A stretch of 64,000 bases of DNA from the NCBI GenBank assembly GCA_947090765.1, contig OX352322.1, positions 2,897,501 through 2,961,500 on the forward strand. The letters run 5' to 3'. Numbering within the stretch: position 1 is the first letter of the stretch; each line of letters starts with the position of its first letter. Below the pieces are notes generated by a model. That model was not told the DNA's origin. It did no database searches and saw only the letters and a list, made by a program, of their open reading frames with translations. This document shows, one piece after another, positions 18,441-27,471 of the stretch. The stretch comes from Pseudomonas sp. MM223. Its GTDB lineage: Bacteria; Pseudomonadota; Gammaproteobacteria; Pseudomonadales; Pseudomonadaceae. The translations under genes were made by a program, and so were the position numbers.

Positions 18441-19448
18441 TCAGCCCTTGTCGGGCGGTGGCGAGATGCGGTTAAGCACGGTGCTGCCGTCCTTGCTGCG
18501 GGTCAGGTAGACCGGCAGCACTTTGGGCAGGTTGTTGACCAGGCGGGCTACCTCACGGGTGTTGTAGATGCCGCTGATACGGATGCGGCCGGTGCTGGCA
18601 TCGGCCAGTTGCAGCGGCGCGTCGAGGTAGCGGTTGATCACCGGCAGCGCCTGCTCCAGGCTCAGGTTGTCGAGCACCAGCTTGCCACTGCGCCAGGCCA
18701 GGCTGTTGGCGTAGTCGTCGCTCTGTTCCAACTGCGGCTCGAAATCGCCCTTGTGGTAGCTGGCCTGCATCCCCGGGCCCAGGCGGTAGCCACCGGCGTT
18801 GCCGTCGCTGGACACCAGTACCGAGCCTTCAACCAGGGTGACCTTGACCTGGTCCTGGTACTTCCACACGTTGAACTGGGTGCCGGTGACGCGCGTCTGG
18901 CCGCGGCCGGCATGCACGATGAACGGGTGGCTGCTGTCGTGCTGCACCTTGAAGAACGCCTCGCCACGCTTGAGCGTGACCTGGCGCTGGTCCTTGTAGT
19001 TGAGATAGGTCAGTTCGGTGTGGAGGTTGAGCTGCACCGTGCTGCCGTCGCTCAACTCCACGGTCTGCATGCGGTCGCCGGCTTCGAAGTGCTGGTAGTG
19101 GTTGGGCAGCCAGCCTTGTTCCCAGCCCACCCAGCCGGCCAGCGGTAGCACGGCCAGGGCAATGGCTGCGGCAGATGCCAGCGGGCGCCAGTTGCGCGGG
19201 CGCGCTGGCTGGCGGGCGGGTGGGTTGAAGTCGACGACGGTGGCGTTGCGTGGCAACAGGTCGGCGGTTTGCCAGATTTCCAGCATTGCCTGGTATTCCT
19301 CGGCATGCCGCGGGTCCGCTGCCAGCCAGCGGGCGAACGCCTCGCGCTCGGCCGCCGTGCAATCTTCGGCGTGCAAGCGCATGCACCAATGCGCGGCGGC
19401 GTCGGTGATGGCATCGTCAGGGCTGGGGTTGAGGCGGTCTTGGTTCAT
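18441..19448 (-). CDS. FecR-family anti-sigma regulator, orphan
   Basis: A 335-residue FecR-type protein. The N-terminal DUF4880 part (AAHWCMRLHAEDCTAAEREAFARWLAADPRHAEEY) normally holds an ECF sigma factor. A membrane helix at about 90-108 (LASAAAIALAVLPLAGWVGW) is followed by the periplasmic FecR domain (LSDGSTVQLNLHTEL, VTGTQFNVW, TLVEGSVLV). A secretin/TonB short domain at the C-terminus (LVNNLPKVLPVYL) would receive the signal from a TonB receptor. No sigma-factor or receptor gene adjoins it; the 279 bases upstream hold only a candidate Fur site and a REP pair. Confidence 0.85.
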   Translation of the reverse strand: MNQDRLNPSPDDAITDAAAHWCMRLHAEDCTAAEREAFARWLAADPRHAEEYQAMLEIWQTADLLPRNATVVDFNPPARQPARPRNWRPLASAAAIALAVLPLAGWVGWEQGWLPNHYQHFEAGDRMQTVELSDGSTVQLNLHTELTYLNYKDQRQVTLKRGEAFFKVQHDSSHPFIVHAGRGQTRVTGTQFNVWKYQDQVKVTLVEGSVLVSSDGNAGGYRLGPGMQASYHKGDFEPQLEQSDDYANSLAWRSGKLVLDNLSLEQALPVINRYLDAPLQLADASTGRIRISGIYNTREVARLVNNLPKVLPVYLTRSKDGSTVLNRISPPPDKG

Positions 19449-19503
19449 TGCGGCTCCGGATTTTGCGTATTCTACCCTTGCTAGAGGGCTCCCGAGAACC
19501 GAC

Positions 19504-19522
19504 GTAATGGCGAATGACTATC
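19504..19522. promoter_or_regulatory. Candidate Fur box upstream of fecR
   Basis: GTAATGGCGAATGACTATC matches the 19-bp Fur consensus at 11 positions by hand alignment. It lies about 56 bases upstream of the fecR start, where iron-responsive control would be expected. The match is modest. Confidence 0.3.
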
Positions 19523-19607
19523 AGTTGTGACGGTTTTTCATCGGATTTGCAACGGTTTTTCAGCGTTTGAGAAGCCTTCGCGCACAAGAATACCGGCTGA
19601 AATCCAT

Positions 19608-19715
19608 GGGGCTGCTGTGCAGCCCATCGCCGGCAAGCCAGGCTCCCACAGGGCCTGCGCAAGGTTTGCGGCCTGTGAAATTCCTGTGGGAGCCTGGCTT
19701 GCCAGCGATGGGGCC
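19608..19715. repeat. Inverted repeat pair of REP-like type
   Basis: Inverted units of the variant CATCGCCGGCAAGCCAGGCTCCCACAG flank about 40 bases between fecR and the acyl-CoA dehydrogenase gene. A related variant occurs at 50136-50252. Confidence 0.8.
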
Positions 19716-19727
19716 GGTGCAGGCTTG

Positions 19728-21497
19728 TCAGAATTGTTCGGCTGGCATCCCATAAAGGCTGCCACTGCCCGCCTTGATACTGGCCTCCAGCCCCAACCCC
19801 CGTGGCAATACCCGCTGGAAGTAGAACGCCGCACATGCAAGCTTGGCCCCATGGAACGCGTCATCCTCCTCACGCCTGGCCAAGGCCACCGCTGCCATCC
19901 GCGCCCACATGTAGGCATACGCCGTCAGCCCGAACAGCTGCAGGTATTCCACCGCCACCGCGCTGACCAGGTTGGCATCCTCGCCTGCCCGGGCGCGCAG
20001 CCAGGCGCTGGTAGCCTCCAGCCGCGCCAGGCTCGCTTGCAAGGCTTCGCGGTGCAGCGGTGCATCAACGCTGAAGGCACGTACTTCGGCAGCAAAGCTG
20101 GCCAATGCCTGGCCACCGTCACCCAGCACCTTGCGCCCCAGCAGGTCGAGCGCCTGGATACCGTTGGTACCTTCATAGATCTGCGCGATGCGCACATCGC
20201 GTACCCGCTGCTCCTGCCCCCATTCGCGGATGTAACCATGGCCACCGTATACCTGCTGGCCAAGCACGCAGCTTTCCAGGCCGTTGTCGGTGAAGAAGGC
20301 CTTGGCCACTGGCGTCAACAACGCCACCAGGCGCTGGGCGTGCTCACGTTCACCGGCGTCTTCGGCGTAACGTGCCAGGTCCAGTTGCTGGCCGACGTAG
20401 GCGGCAAACGCGCGCCCACCTTCGGTAAGGGTGCGCATGGTCAGCAGCATGCGCCGTACATCACCGTGGTGGATGATCGGGTCGGCAGCCTTGTCTTGCG
20501 CCTGCGGGCCCGTTGCGGCGCGGCTTTGCAGGCGCTCGTTGGCGTAGCGGGCGGCGCTCTGGTAGGACGCTTCGGCACAACCGATGCCCTGGATACCGAT
20601 GGACAGGCGCTCGTAGTTCATCATGGTGAACATGGCCGCCAGGCCCTTGTTCGGCTCGCCCACCAGGTAACCCTCGGCATCGTCGAAGTTCATCACGCAG
20701 GTTGCCGAGGCCTTGATGCCCATCTTGTGCTCGATCGAGCCGCAGTGGGCGGCGTTGCGCGCCCCCAGGCGACCATCGGCCTCGACCTTGTATTTCGGCA
20801 CAAGGAACAACGAGATGCCTTTCGCGCCGGCCGGCGCATCCGGCAGCTTGGCCAGCACCAGGTGGATAATGTTCTCGGTCAGGTCTTGCTCGCCGCCGGT
20901 GATGAAAATCTTGCTGCCGCTGATGCGATAGCTACCGTCGGCCTGGGGTTCGGCGCGGCTGCGGATCAACCCCAGGTCGGTGCCGGCGTGGGGCTCGGTC
21001 AGGCACATGGTACCGGCCCAGCGGCCTTCGTACAGAGGCGGCAGGTAAGTGGCCTTGAGTGCTTCGCTGGCGTGGGCATCGATTGCCAGGCAGCTGCCGG
21101 CGCTCAACGCCGAATACAGGCTGAAGCTGCAGTCGGCGGCGTAGAGCATTTCTTCAAACAACACGCCGAGCATTTTCGGCATGCCCATGCCGCCAAATGC
21201 CGGGTTGCCGCCCAGGCCGACCCAGCCGCCTTCGCGGTAAGTCTGCCAGGCTTGGCGAAAGCCGTCGGGCGTGGTGACCTGGCCGGCCTCGAAGCGCACG
21301 CCTTGCTCGTCGCCGTTGCGGCTGAGCGGGGCGATCAGCTGGCCAGTGACTTTGGCGGCTTCTTCGAGGATGGCGTCGGCGGTGTCGGCATCGATGCGTT
21401 CGGCCAGGGCGGGCAGGCGGGCCCACAGGGCCGGGGCGTTGAACACGTCATGCAGGACGAAGCGCATGTCGCGCAGGGGGGCGGAGTAGGTGGTCAT
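19728..21497 (-). CDS. Acyl-CoA dehydrogenase (DmdC-like, long form)
   Basis: A 589-residue FAD-dependent dehydrogenase of the long acyl-CoA dehydrogenase group that includes 3-methylmercaptopropionyl-CoA dehydrogenase. Domains are an N-terminal extension (1-75), the alpha/beta ACAD core with MCLTEPHAGTDLGLIRS and the FAD-binding KIFITGGEQDL, and a C-terminal helical domain. In IAQIYEGTNGIQALDLLGRK the Glu is the catalytic base position. The enzyme forms a 2,3-double bond in acyl-CoA. With the upstream ligase (167 bases away) it makes an activation-plus-oxidation pair for a short or medium carboxylic acid; the exact acid is not determined. Confidence 0.88.
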   Translation of the reverse strand: MTTYSAPLRDMRFVLHDVFNAPALWARLPALAERIDADTADAILEEAAKVTGQLIAPLSRNGDEQGVRFEAGQVTTPDGFRQAWQTYREGGWVGLGGNPAFGGMGMPKMLGVLFEEMLYAADCSFSLYSALSAGSCLAIDAHASEALKATYLPPLYEGRWAGTMCLTEPHAGTDLGLIRSRAEPQADGSYRISGSKIFITGGEQDLTENIIHLVLAKLPDAPAGAKGISLFLVPKYKVEADGRLGARNAAHCGSIEHKMGIKASATCVMNFDDAEGYLVGEPNKGLAAMFTMMNYERLSIGIQGIGCAEASYQSAARYANERLQSRAATGPQAQDKAADPIIHHGDVRRMLLTMRTLTEGGRAFAAYVGQQLDLARYAEDAGEREHAQRLVALLTPVAKAFFTDNGLESCVLGQQVYGGHGYIREWGQEQRVRDVRIAQIYEGTNGIQALDLLGRKVLGDGGQALASFAAEVRAFSVDAPLHREALQASLARLEATSAWLRARAGEDANLVSAVAVEYLQLFGLTAYAYMWARMAAVALARREEDDAFHGAKLACAAFYFQRVLPRGLGLEASIKAGSGSLYGMPAEQF

Positions 21498-21548
21498 CAG
21501 GGGCTCTTGAAGTGAAGAGAATATCTGTCAAGGCTGCGCCGTATCTGA

Positions 21549-21643
21549 GTAGGAGCAGCCTTGTGCTGCGAAAGGGCCGGCATGGCTGAAGGTAGTCTTC
21601 GCCGGTAAGGGCCTCTTCGCAGCACAAGGCTGCTCCTACAGGG
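21549..21643. repeat. Inverted REP pair
   Basis: Inverted copies of GTAGGAGCAGCCTTGTGCTG lie between the acyl-CoA ligase and dehydrogenase genes. They lie inside the presumed transcript and could attenuate the dehydrogenase. Confidence 0.85.
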
Positions 21644-21664
21644 AAACGTCTGGCCGCTACGGCT

Positions 21665-23287
21665 TCAGAGGGCTTTGGCCCGGTCGCGCAGCACGTACTT
21701 CTGGATCTTGCCGGTAGAGGTCTTGGGCAACTCACCAAACACCACGGTCTTCGGCACCTTGAACCCGGCCAGGTGCTCGCGGCACCAGTGGGTGATGTCG
21801 GCTTCGCGGGTGTCCTCCCGGCCCGGCTTCAGGGCAATGAACGCGCAGGGGGTTTCTCCCCATTTTTCATCCGGGCGCGCCACCACGGCGGCTTCCAGCA
21901 CGGCCGGGTGCTTGTACAGGGCGTCCTCTACTTCAATGGTGGAGATGTTCTCGCCACCGGAAATGATGATGTCCTTGAGCCGGTCCTTGATCTCGACATA
22001 GCCGTCGGCATGCCACACGGCCAGGTCACCGGTGTGGAACCAGCCGCCACGGAAGGCTTCGGCGGTGGCTTCGGGGTTTTTCAGGTAGCCCTTCATCACG
22101 GTGTTGCCACGCATGAAGATCTCGCCCAGCGTATTGCCATCGCGTGCCACGGGCTCCAATGTCTGTGGGTCGGCCACCATCAGCCCGTCCAGGGTCGGGT
22201 AGCGCACGCCCTGGCGTGACTTGATACGCGCACGCGCCTCCAGCGAAAGTTCGTCCCATTCGTCATGCCAGGCACACACGGTCACCGGGCCGTACACTTC
22301 GGTCAGGCCGTAGGTGTGGGTGACGTGGATGCCCATCTCCTCTACGGCACCAATAACCTTGGCCGGTGGTGCGGCGCCGGCGACCATGGCCTGCACCGGG
22401 TGCTCGATGGCGGCTTTCGCCGCCTCGGGCATGTTGACCAGGGCATTTAGCACAATCGGTGCGCCGCACAGGTGGGTGACCCGGTGTTCGCGGATCAGGT
22501 TCAGGATCTTTTGCGGGTCGACCCGGCGCAGGAACACGTGGGTGCCGGCCAGGGCGGTGATGGTCCAGGGGTAGCACCAGCCGTTGCAGTGGAACATGGG
22601 CAAGGTCCACAGGTACACCGGGCGGTGGCCCATGGCCCAGGTCATCTGGTTGCCAATGGCGTTCAGGTAGGCACCGCGGTGGTGGTAGACCACGCCCTTG
22701 GGGTTGCCCGTGGTGCCGGAGGTGTAGTTGAGCGAAATGGCCTGCCACTCGTCATCCGGCCATTCCCAGGCAAATTCCGGGTCGCCTTCGGCGAGCAGGG
22801 CCTCATAGTCCAGCGCGCTGACCGCACGGCCCTCGCCGTACTCCGGGTCATCCACATCCACCACCAACGGCGGGTGTTCGAGCAACGCCAGGGCGGCTTC
22901 GATGACGGTATGGAACTCGCGGTCGGTAATCAGCACCTTGGCTTCGCCGTGCTGCAGCATGAAGGCGATGGCCTCGGCGTCCAGGCGCACGTTCAGGGTG
23001 TTGAGCACGGCGCCGGTCATGGGCACGCCGAAGTGCGCTTCGAGCATCGCCGGGGTGTTGGGCAGCATCACTGCCACGGTGTCACCACGGCCGATGCCAC
23101 GGCCGGCAAGGGCGCTGGCCAGGCGTCGGCAGCGTTGGTAGGTTTCTTGCCAGTTGCGGCGTATGGCGCCGTGGATCACCGCCGAATAGTTGCCGTACAC
23201 GGCAGCAGTGCGTTCGATGAAACTCAGCGGGGTGAGGGCGACATGGTTGACGGCAGCGGGCATCAGGCCCTGGGCATAGATCGACAT
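21665..23287 (-). CDS. Acyl-CoA synthetase (AMP-forming)
   Basis: A 540-residue adenylate-forming ligase. The P-loop-like motif SLNYTSGTTGNPKGVVYHH is near residue 178, HTYGLTEVYGP near 326, and GWFHTGDLAVWHADGYVEIKDR near 415. The catalytic Lys lies in LPKTSTGKIQKYVLR near the C-terminus. It converts a carboxylate, ATP and CoA to acyl-CoA, AMP and PPi in the cytosol. It resembles the short/medium-chain group that includes DmdB. The start follows AGGA. It is divergent from a two-component system that probably controls it together with the downstream dehydrogenase. Confidence 0.9.
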   Translation of the reverse strand: MSIYAQGLMPAAVNHVALTPLSFIERTAAVYGNYSAVIHGAIRRNWQETYQRCRRLASALAGRGIGRGDTVAVMLPNTPAMLEAHFGVPMTGAVLNTLNVRLDAEAIAFMLQHGEAKVLITDREFHTVIEAALALLEHPPLVVDVDDPEYGEGRAVSALDYEALLAEGDPEFAWEWPDDEWQAISLNYTSGTTGNPKGVVYHHRGAYLNAIGNQMTWAMGHRPVYLWTLPMFHCNGWCYPWTITALAGTHVFLRRVDPQKILNLIREHRVTHLCGAPIVLNALVNMPEAAKAAIEHPVQAMVAGAAPPAKVIGAVEEMGIHVTHTYGLTEVYGPVTVCAWHDEWDELSLEARARIKSRQGVRYPTLDGLMVADPQTLEPVARDGNTLGEIFMRGNTVMKGYLKNPEATAEAFRGGWFHTGDLAVWHADGYVEIKDRLKDIIISGGENISTIEVEDALYKHPAVLEAAVVARPDEKWGETPCAFIALKPGREDTREADITHWCREHLAGFKVPKTVVFGELPKTSTGKIQKYVLRDRAKAL

Positions 23288-23422
23288 GCGGTAATCCTGT
23301 AAGGGAGGCAGGCGCAGCCTGTGCGCTTGGCCCCCGATGGCTGATTGTTAGCTCTGTTCAGGGTGCAGGGAGGCGGACGGCGGGCCGCTCCCTCTGTCGC
23401 AGTTTTACGCGAGTCGCTATGG

Positions 23423-23462
23423 TAGTAGGAATATCGACTATAGCAATATAGTAAAACTACTA
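23423..23462. promoter_or_regulatory. Nested palindromes in a divergent promoter region
   Basis: Outer arms TAGTAG / CTACTA enclose inner arms ACTATA / TATAGT, all within 40 AT-rich bases between the divergent ligase and kinase genes. This is a plausible operator for the FixJ-like response regulator encoded nearby. Confidence 0.45.
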
Positions 23463-23481
23463 TACAAACGAGCCGCCTACC

Positions 23482-24887
23482 GTGGACCAGACTGCTTACC
23501 CCTTGCTTGCCAAGGACCCACAACCCAGCCTTTTGTTGGCCGCCGACGCCAGGCCATTGGCGCTGAACCCGGCGCTGCAAGCGTGGGTTGATCAAGGCCC
23601 GGCGCTGAGCGACTGGCTGCCGGCCAACTGTGCCGCCCTGGTGCGTGCCTGCCTGCGTCAGCACCGGGCGATTGCCGATGTCGAAGTGCAGGTGGGGGAG
23701 CGCACCGTGTTGTGGTCTTTCATTCCGGATGACCAGGGCCAACAGGTGCTCGGGCGCTGTCGTGATGCCAGCGAAGAGCGCCAGGGCGCACGCGAAGCCA
23801 GCCGTGCCCGGCGCCTCTACCGGCTGATCATTGAAAACACCACCGACCTGATCTCGCGGCACAGCCCGGACGGCCGTTTCCTCGATGCCTCGCCGGCAGC
23901 GTTTCGCCTGCTGGGGCTGTGGCCCGAGCAACTGCGTGGCATGGCCGTGTATGCCTTGCTGCACCCACGTGAGCGCCGCCAGGTGCTGCGCCAGGCGGCC
24001 GCTGCCCTGGACCAGGATGGCTATCACACCATGACCTGCCGCGTGCGCCAGGCCTCTGGCGGCTATCGCTGGTTCGAAATCGCCAGCCGGGCCATCCGCG
24101 AAACCTACACCGGCGCGGTGGTGGAGGTGGTCAGTGTTTCCCGCGATATCACCTTGCGCATCGAAGCCCAGGAAAGCCTGGCACACAGTGCCCGCTTGGC
24201 CACCTTGGGCGAGCTGGCTTCGGGCATTGCCCACGAAATCAATCAGCCACTGGCTGCGGTAGTCAACTATGCCAACGCCAGTCAGCGTTACCTGCAGGGC
24301 CTGGAGCGTGATCCGCAGGCCCGCGAGCGGGTAGGGCAGGGCCTGCTGCGTATCAGTGAGCAGGCCACCCATGCCGCCGAAGTGATCCGCCGCCTGCGCG
24401 CCTTCCTGCGCAAGGGCCACGGCGCCTGCAGGCGCTGGATGTGGCTGATGTGGCCAGCGAGGCCATGCGCCTGTGCGCGTGGGAAGCCGCGCGCGACCAG
24501 GTGCTGGTGGAACTGCGCATGGGCGCGCAACTGCCTTTGGTGTATGCCGACCGGGTGTTGCTGGAACAGGTGCTGCTCAACCTGTTGCGCAATGCCATCG
24601 ATGCCAACCGTGAGCTGCACGGCGAACAGCCGTCACGTATCCTGCTCGGCGCCGCGCGGGACGGCGACGGTGTGCGGGTCGAGGTTGCCGACCAGGGCGC
24701 GGGTGTAGCGCCCGAGCGCCTGGATGAAATTTTCACGCCGTTCACCACCAGCAAGGCCGACGGCCTGGGCCTGGGTTTGAGCATGAGCCGCAGCCTGATC
24801 GAAGGCTTTGGCGGCAGCCTGTGGGCGCGGGCGGGTGACAACGGCGGTTTGGTACTGTGCTGTCGGCTGGCAGTCAGCCGGGGATAA
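23482..24887 (+). pseudogene. PAS sensor histidine kinase (FixL-like) with a -1 frameshift
   Basis: The GTG at 23482 opens a soluble kinase. An N-terminal region of about 100 residues is followed by a PAS domain (about 110-225, RLIIENTTDLISRHSPDGRF) and a dimerisation domain with the phospho-acceptor in ELASGIAHEINQPLAAVVNY (His251). Near 24418 the frame changes. The catalytic part continues in the next frame as LQALDVADVASEAMRL, with the N box LLNLLRNAIDANREL and the G boxes DQGAGVAPERLDEIFTPF and GLGLGLSMSRSLIEGFGG. Adding one base (CACGG to CAGCGG) restores a continuous protein of about 468 residues. It partners the response regulator 11 bases downstream. The break may be a sequencing error. 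Confidence 0.86.
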
Positions 24888-24898
24888 AGGGGGCAGTG

Positions 24899-25528
24899 GT
24901 GCAAGCGAAAGTGTATGTGGTCGATGACGACCAGGGTATGCGCGACTCGACAGTCTGGCTGTTGCAGTCAGTGGGCCTGCAAGCCTTGCCGTTCGCCACC
25001 GGGCAAGCGTTTCTTGATGCCTGTATCGACGATGGGCCCGCCTGTGTGCTGCTGGATGTGCGTATGCCGGGGGTGGGCGGTTTGGCGGTGCAGCAGGCGA
25101 TGCGCGAGCGCGGGTTGGCGCTGCCGGTGATCTTCGTCAGCGGCCATGCCGATGTGCCGATTGTGGTGCGGGCATTCAAGGCTGGCGCCTGCGACTTTAT
25201 CGAAAAACCCTACAACGACCAGTTGCTGCTCGACAGCGTGCAGGCGGCGCTGGAGCACGCCGGGCGGGCGCGGCAGGGCGACCAGGCGCTGGCCTTGGTG
25301 CAGGCGCGCATCGACGGCCTGACACCGCGCGAGCACGACGTTTTTGTACCGTTGGCCCAGGGGTTGAGCAACCGCGAGATTGCCGAACAACTGGGTATCA
25401 GCGTGAAAACCGTCGATCTGTACCGGGGGCGGGTGATGAAGCGGTTGCAGGCGGGCAGCCTGGCAGAGCTGGTGGGTATGGCGATTGCCTGCGGGGCGGT
25501 GGAGGCGCTAGGCCTGCAAGCCCGCTAA
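24899..25528 (+). CDS. FixJ/LuxR-type response regulator
   Basis: A 209-residue two-domain regulator. The receiver domain (1-120) has the acidic pocket VVDDD and phospho-acceptor Asp53 in LLDVRMPG, with FVSGHADVP and the conserved Lys in FIEKPY. The C-terminal LuxR helix-turn-helix is LTPREHDVFVPLAQGLSNRE through VKTVDLYRGRVMKRL. Two adjacent GTG codons are possible starts; that at 24899 is best spaced from AAAGGGGG. It should receive phosphate from the preceding kinase and activate the divergent acyl-CoA ligase and dehydrogenase genes, by analogy with short-chain acid and alcohol regulators. Confidence 0.88.
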   Translation: MQAKVYVVDDDQGMRDSTVWLLQSVGLQALPFATGQAFLDACIDDGPACVLLDVRMPGVGGLAVQQAMRERGLALPVIFVSGHADVPIVVRAFKAGACDFIEKPYNDQLLLDSVQAALEHAGRARQGDQALALVQARIDGLTPREHDVFVPLAQGLSNREIAEQLGISVKTVDLYRGRVMKRLQAGSLAELVGMAIACGAVEALGLQAR

Positions 25529-25544
25529 CCGCCCTGGCGCAGAT

Positions 25545-25664
25545 CCCTGTAGGAGCGGCCTTGTGTCGCGATGGGGCGCGAAGCGGCCCTAAGATCTATG
25601 CCACAACAACAATTGCCGGGGCCGCTTCGCGCCCCATCGCGACACAAGGCCGCTCCTACAGGGG
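25545..25664. repeat. Inverted REP pair
   Basis: Inverted GTAGGAGCGGCCTTGTGTCGCG units flank about 50 bases between the response-regulator gene and the marR promoter. The inner arms also pair (GGGGCGCGAAGC / GCTTCGCGCCCC), so the structure could act as a terminator. Confidence 0.85.
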
Positions 25665-25717
25665 GCCGCATTTCAGGCGGAAAACATGAAATTTTCCATA
25701 GCTTGCTAATCAAGGCT

Positions 25718-25745
25718 TTGACATTCACTGCCTAGGCAGTAATAT
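25718..25745 (+). promoter_or_regulatory. Sigma-70 promoter with MarR operator in its spacer
   Basis: A consensus -35 TTGACA (25718-25723) and a -10 TAATAT (25740-25745) are 16 bases apart. The perfect 14-bp palindrome ACTGCCTAGGCAGT (25727-25740) fills the spacer. A repressor bound there would block RNA polymerase, which fits autoregulation of the marR-emrAB operon. Confidence 0.75.
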
Positions 25746-25773
25746 TTTCACACAATTGCCCGAGCAGCCTCCG

Positions 25774-26247
25774 ATGGCCCATTTCTCCCCCGAAAACTTC
25801 CAGACCTGCGCCATCGGTATGCTGCTTGGCCGGGCGGCAATCCTGAAGGACCGCATTCTCGACTGGCACCTTGAGTCAGAGGGTGTTACCGCCGCGCAGT
25901 TCAAGGTGCTGATCATCGTCACCCAGTATCAGGTGGATACCCCGGCCGAGCTGTGCCGCTACCTGGGCCTGGACAGCGGTTCGATGACCCGCATGCTCGA
26001 CCGGCTCGAGCAGAAGGAGCTGATTGTGCGCAACCGCTGCGCCGAAGACCGCCGCCTGGTGCGCCTGGCGCTCACCGCCGATGGCCAGCGCCTGGCCGAC
26101 CGCCTTCCGGAAATTGGCGCTGCCGCCATGAACGAGTTGTGCGGCGTGTTGGCACCCGAAGAGCTCAAGGCCCTGGAAGGCTTGCTGGCCAAGGTGCTGC
26201 TCAGTGCCGGCGACCCGTTGACGATCCGCCGCTTTGGCGACCGTTGA
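25774..26247 (+). CDS. MarR-family repressor
   Basis: A 157-residue MarR/EmrR-type dimeric winged-helix protein. Recognition elements are TPAELCRYLGLDSGSMTRML and the wing CAEDRRLVRLALTADGQRLA. The ATG at 25774 fits family length; a TTG at 25756 would add six residues. It is the first gene of an operon with an EmrA/EmrB-type pump 30 bases downstream. The classic logic is that it represses the operon from the palindrome overlapping the promoter and is released by phenolic or lipophilic compounds that the pump exports. Confidence 0.9.
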   Translation: MAHFSPENFQTCAIGMLLGRAAILKDRILDWHLESEGVTAAQFKVLIIVTQYQVDTPAELCRYLGLDSGSMTRMLDRLEQKELIVRNRCAEDRRLVRLALTADGQRLADRLPEIGAAAMNELCGVLAPEELKALEGLLAKVLLSAGDPLTIRRFGDR

Positions 26248-26277
26248 ACCCTGTCACGAATTATCCAAGGTATTGTC

Positions 26278-27471
26278 ATGGCCACTCCCACAGATACCCC
26301 GACTCCCTCCGCCGCGCCCGAGCCGTCGGGCAAGCGCAAGGCCTGGCTGCTTGGCTTGCTGTTCTTGCTGATACTTGCCGGTGCCGGCACCTGGGCCTGG
26401 TACAGCCTGGTCGGCCGTTGGCACGAAAGCACCGACGATGCCTACGTCAACGGCAACGTGGTTGAGATCACCCCACTGGTCACTGGCACCGTCACCAGCA
26501 TTGGTGCCGATGACGGCGATCTGGTCCATGCCGGCCAGGTGTTGCTGCAATTCGACCCGGCCGACAGCGAGGTGGCCCTGCAGTCTGCCGAAGCCAAGCT
26601 GGCACGCAGCGTGCGCCAGGTGCGCGGGCTGTACAGCAACGTCGACTCGCTCAAGGCCCAGCTGGAAACCCGCCAGGCCGAACTGCGCAAGGCCCAGCAG
26701 GACTTCAACCGGCGCAAGGTGCTGGCCGACAGCGGGGCGATTGCTGCAGAAGAGCTGTCCCATGCCCGCGATGACCTGAGTGTGGCCCTGGCCGCTGTAA
26801 ACAGCGCACGTCAGCAACTCAGCACCAGCAGTGCGCTGGTCGACGATACCGTGGTTTCTTCGCACCCTGAGGTAATGGCCGCTGCCGCCGACCTGCGCCA
26901 GGCCTACCTCGACCACGCTCGCACCACTCTGGTGGCACCGGTTACCGGTTACGTTGCCAAGCGTACCGTGCAGCTGGGCCAGCGCCTGCAACCAGGCACC
27001 GCGACCATGGCGGTGATCCCGCTGGACCAGGTGTGGATCGACGCCAACTTCAAGGAAACCCAGCTGCGTGACATGCGCATCGGGCAGCCGGTGCAAATCA
27101 GTGCCGACCTGTATGGCAGCGAGGTCAAGTACAGCGGCACGGTCGACAGCCTCGGCGCGGGTACCGGCAGTGCCTTTGCGTTGCTGCCGGCCCAGAACGC
27201 CACCGGCAACTGGATCAAGATCGTGCAGCGCGTACCCGTGCGAATCCACCTGAGCCCCGACCAGCTCAAGGACCACCCACTGCGCATTGGCCTGTCTACC
27301 GTGGTGGAAGTCGACCTGCACGACCAGAGCGGGCCGGCCTTGGCCCAGCAGCCGCCACAGCAGGCCAGCTACACCACCCAGGTGTATGACCGCCAACTGG
27401 TCGAAGCCGACAACCTGATCGCCCGGCTGATCCACGAAAACAGCGCAACCGGCAAGACGGCGCAGCGATGA
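26278..27471 (+). CDS. EmrA/HlyD-type membrane fusion protein
   Basis: A 397-residue periplasmic adaptor. It has one N-terminal membrane helix (about 22-42, AWLLGLLFLLILAGAGTWAW), a lipoyl/biotinyl half-motif STDDAYVNGNVVEITPLVTG, a coiled-coil hairpin (about 90-200), the second lipoyl half TTLVAPVTGYVAKRTVQLGQ, and a beta-barrel with VWIDANFKETQLRDM. This is the EmrA family plan. It links the inner-membrane MFS pump encoded by the overlapping downstream gene to an outer-membrane channel. No TolC-type gene is present here, so the channel must be encoded elsewhere. Confidence 0.9.
   Translation: MATPTDTPTPSAAPEPSGKRKAWLLGLLFLLILAGAGTWAWYSLVGRWHESTDDAYVNGNVVEITPLVTGTVTSIGADDGDLVHAGQVLLQFDPADSEVALQSAEAKLARSVRQVRGLYSNVDSLKAQLETRQAELRKAQQDFNRRKVLADSGAIAAEELSHARDDLSVALAAVNSARQQLSTSSALVDDTVVSSHPEVMAAAADLRQAYLDHARTTLVAPVTGYVAKRTVQLGQRLQPGTATMAVIPLDQVWIDANFKETQLRDMRIGQPVQISADLYGSEVKYSGTVDSLGAGTGSAFALLPAQNATGNWIKIVQRVPVRIHLSPDQLKDHPLRIGLSTVVEVDLHDQSGPALAQQPPQQASYTTQVYDRQLVEADNLIARLIHENSATGKTAQR

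Noticed and set aside
19527..21515. 662-codon open frame antisense to the acyl-CoA dehydrogenase gene
   Set aside because: It is a shadow of a fully conserved gene and starts inside the REP-containing gap.
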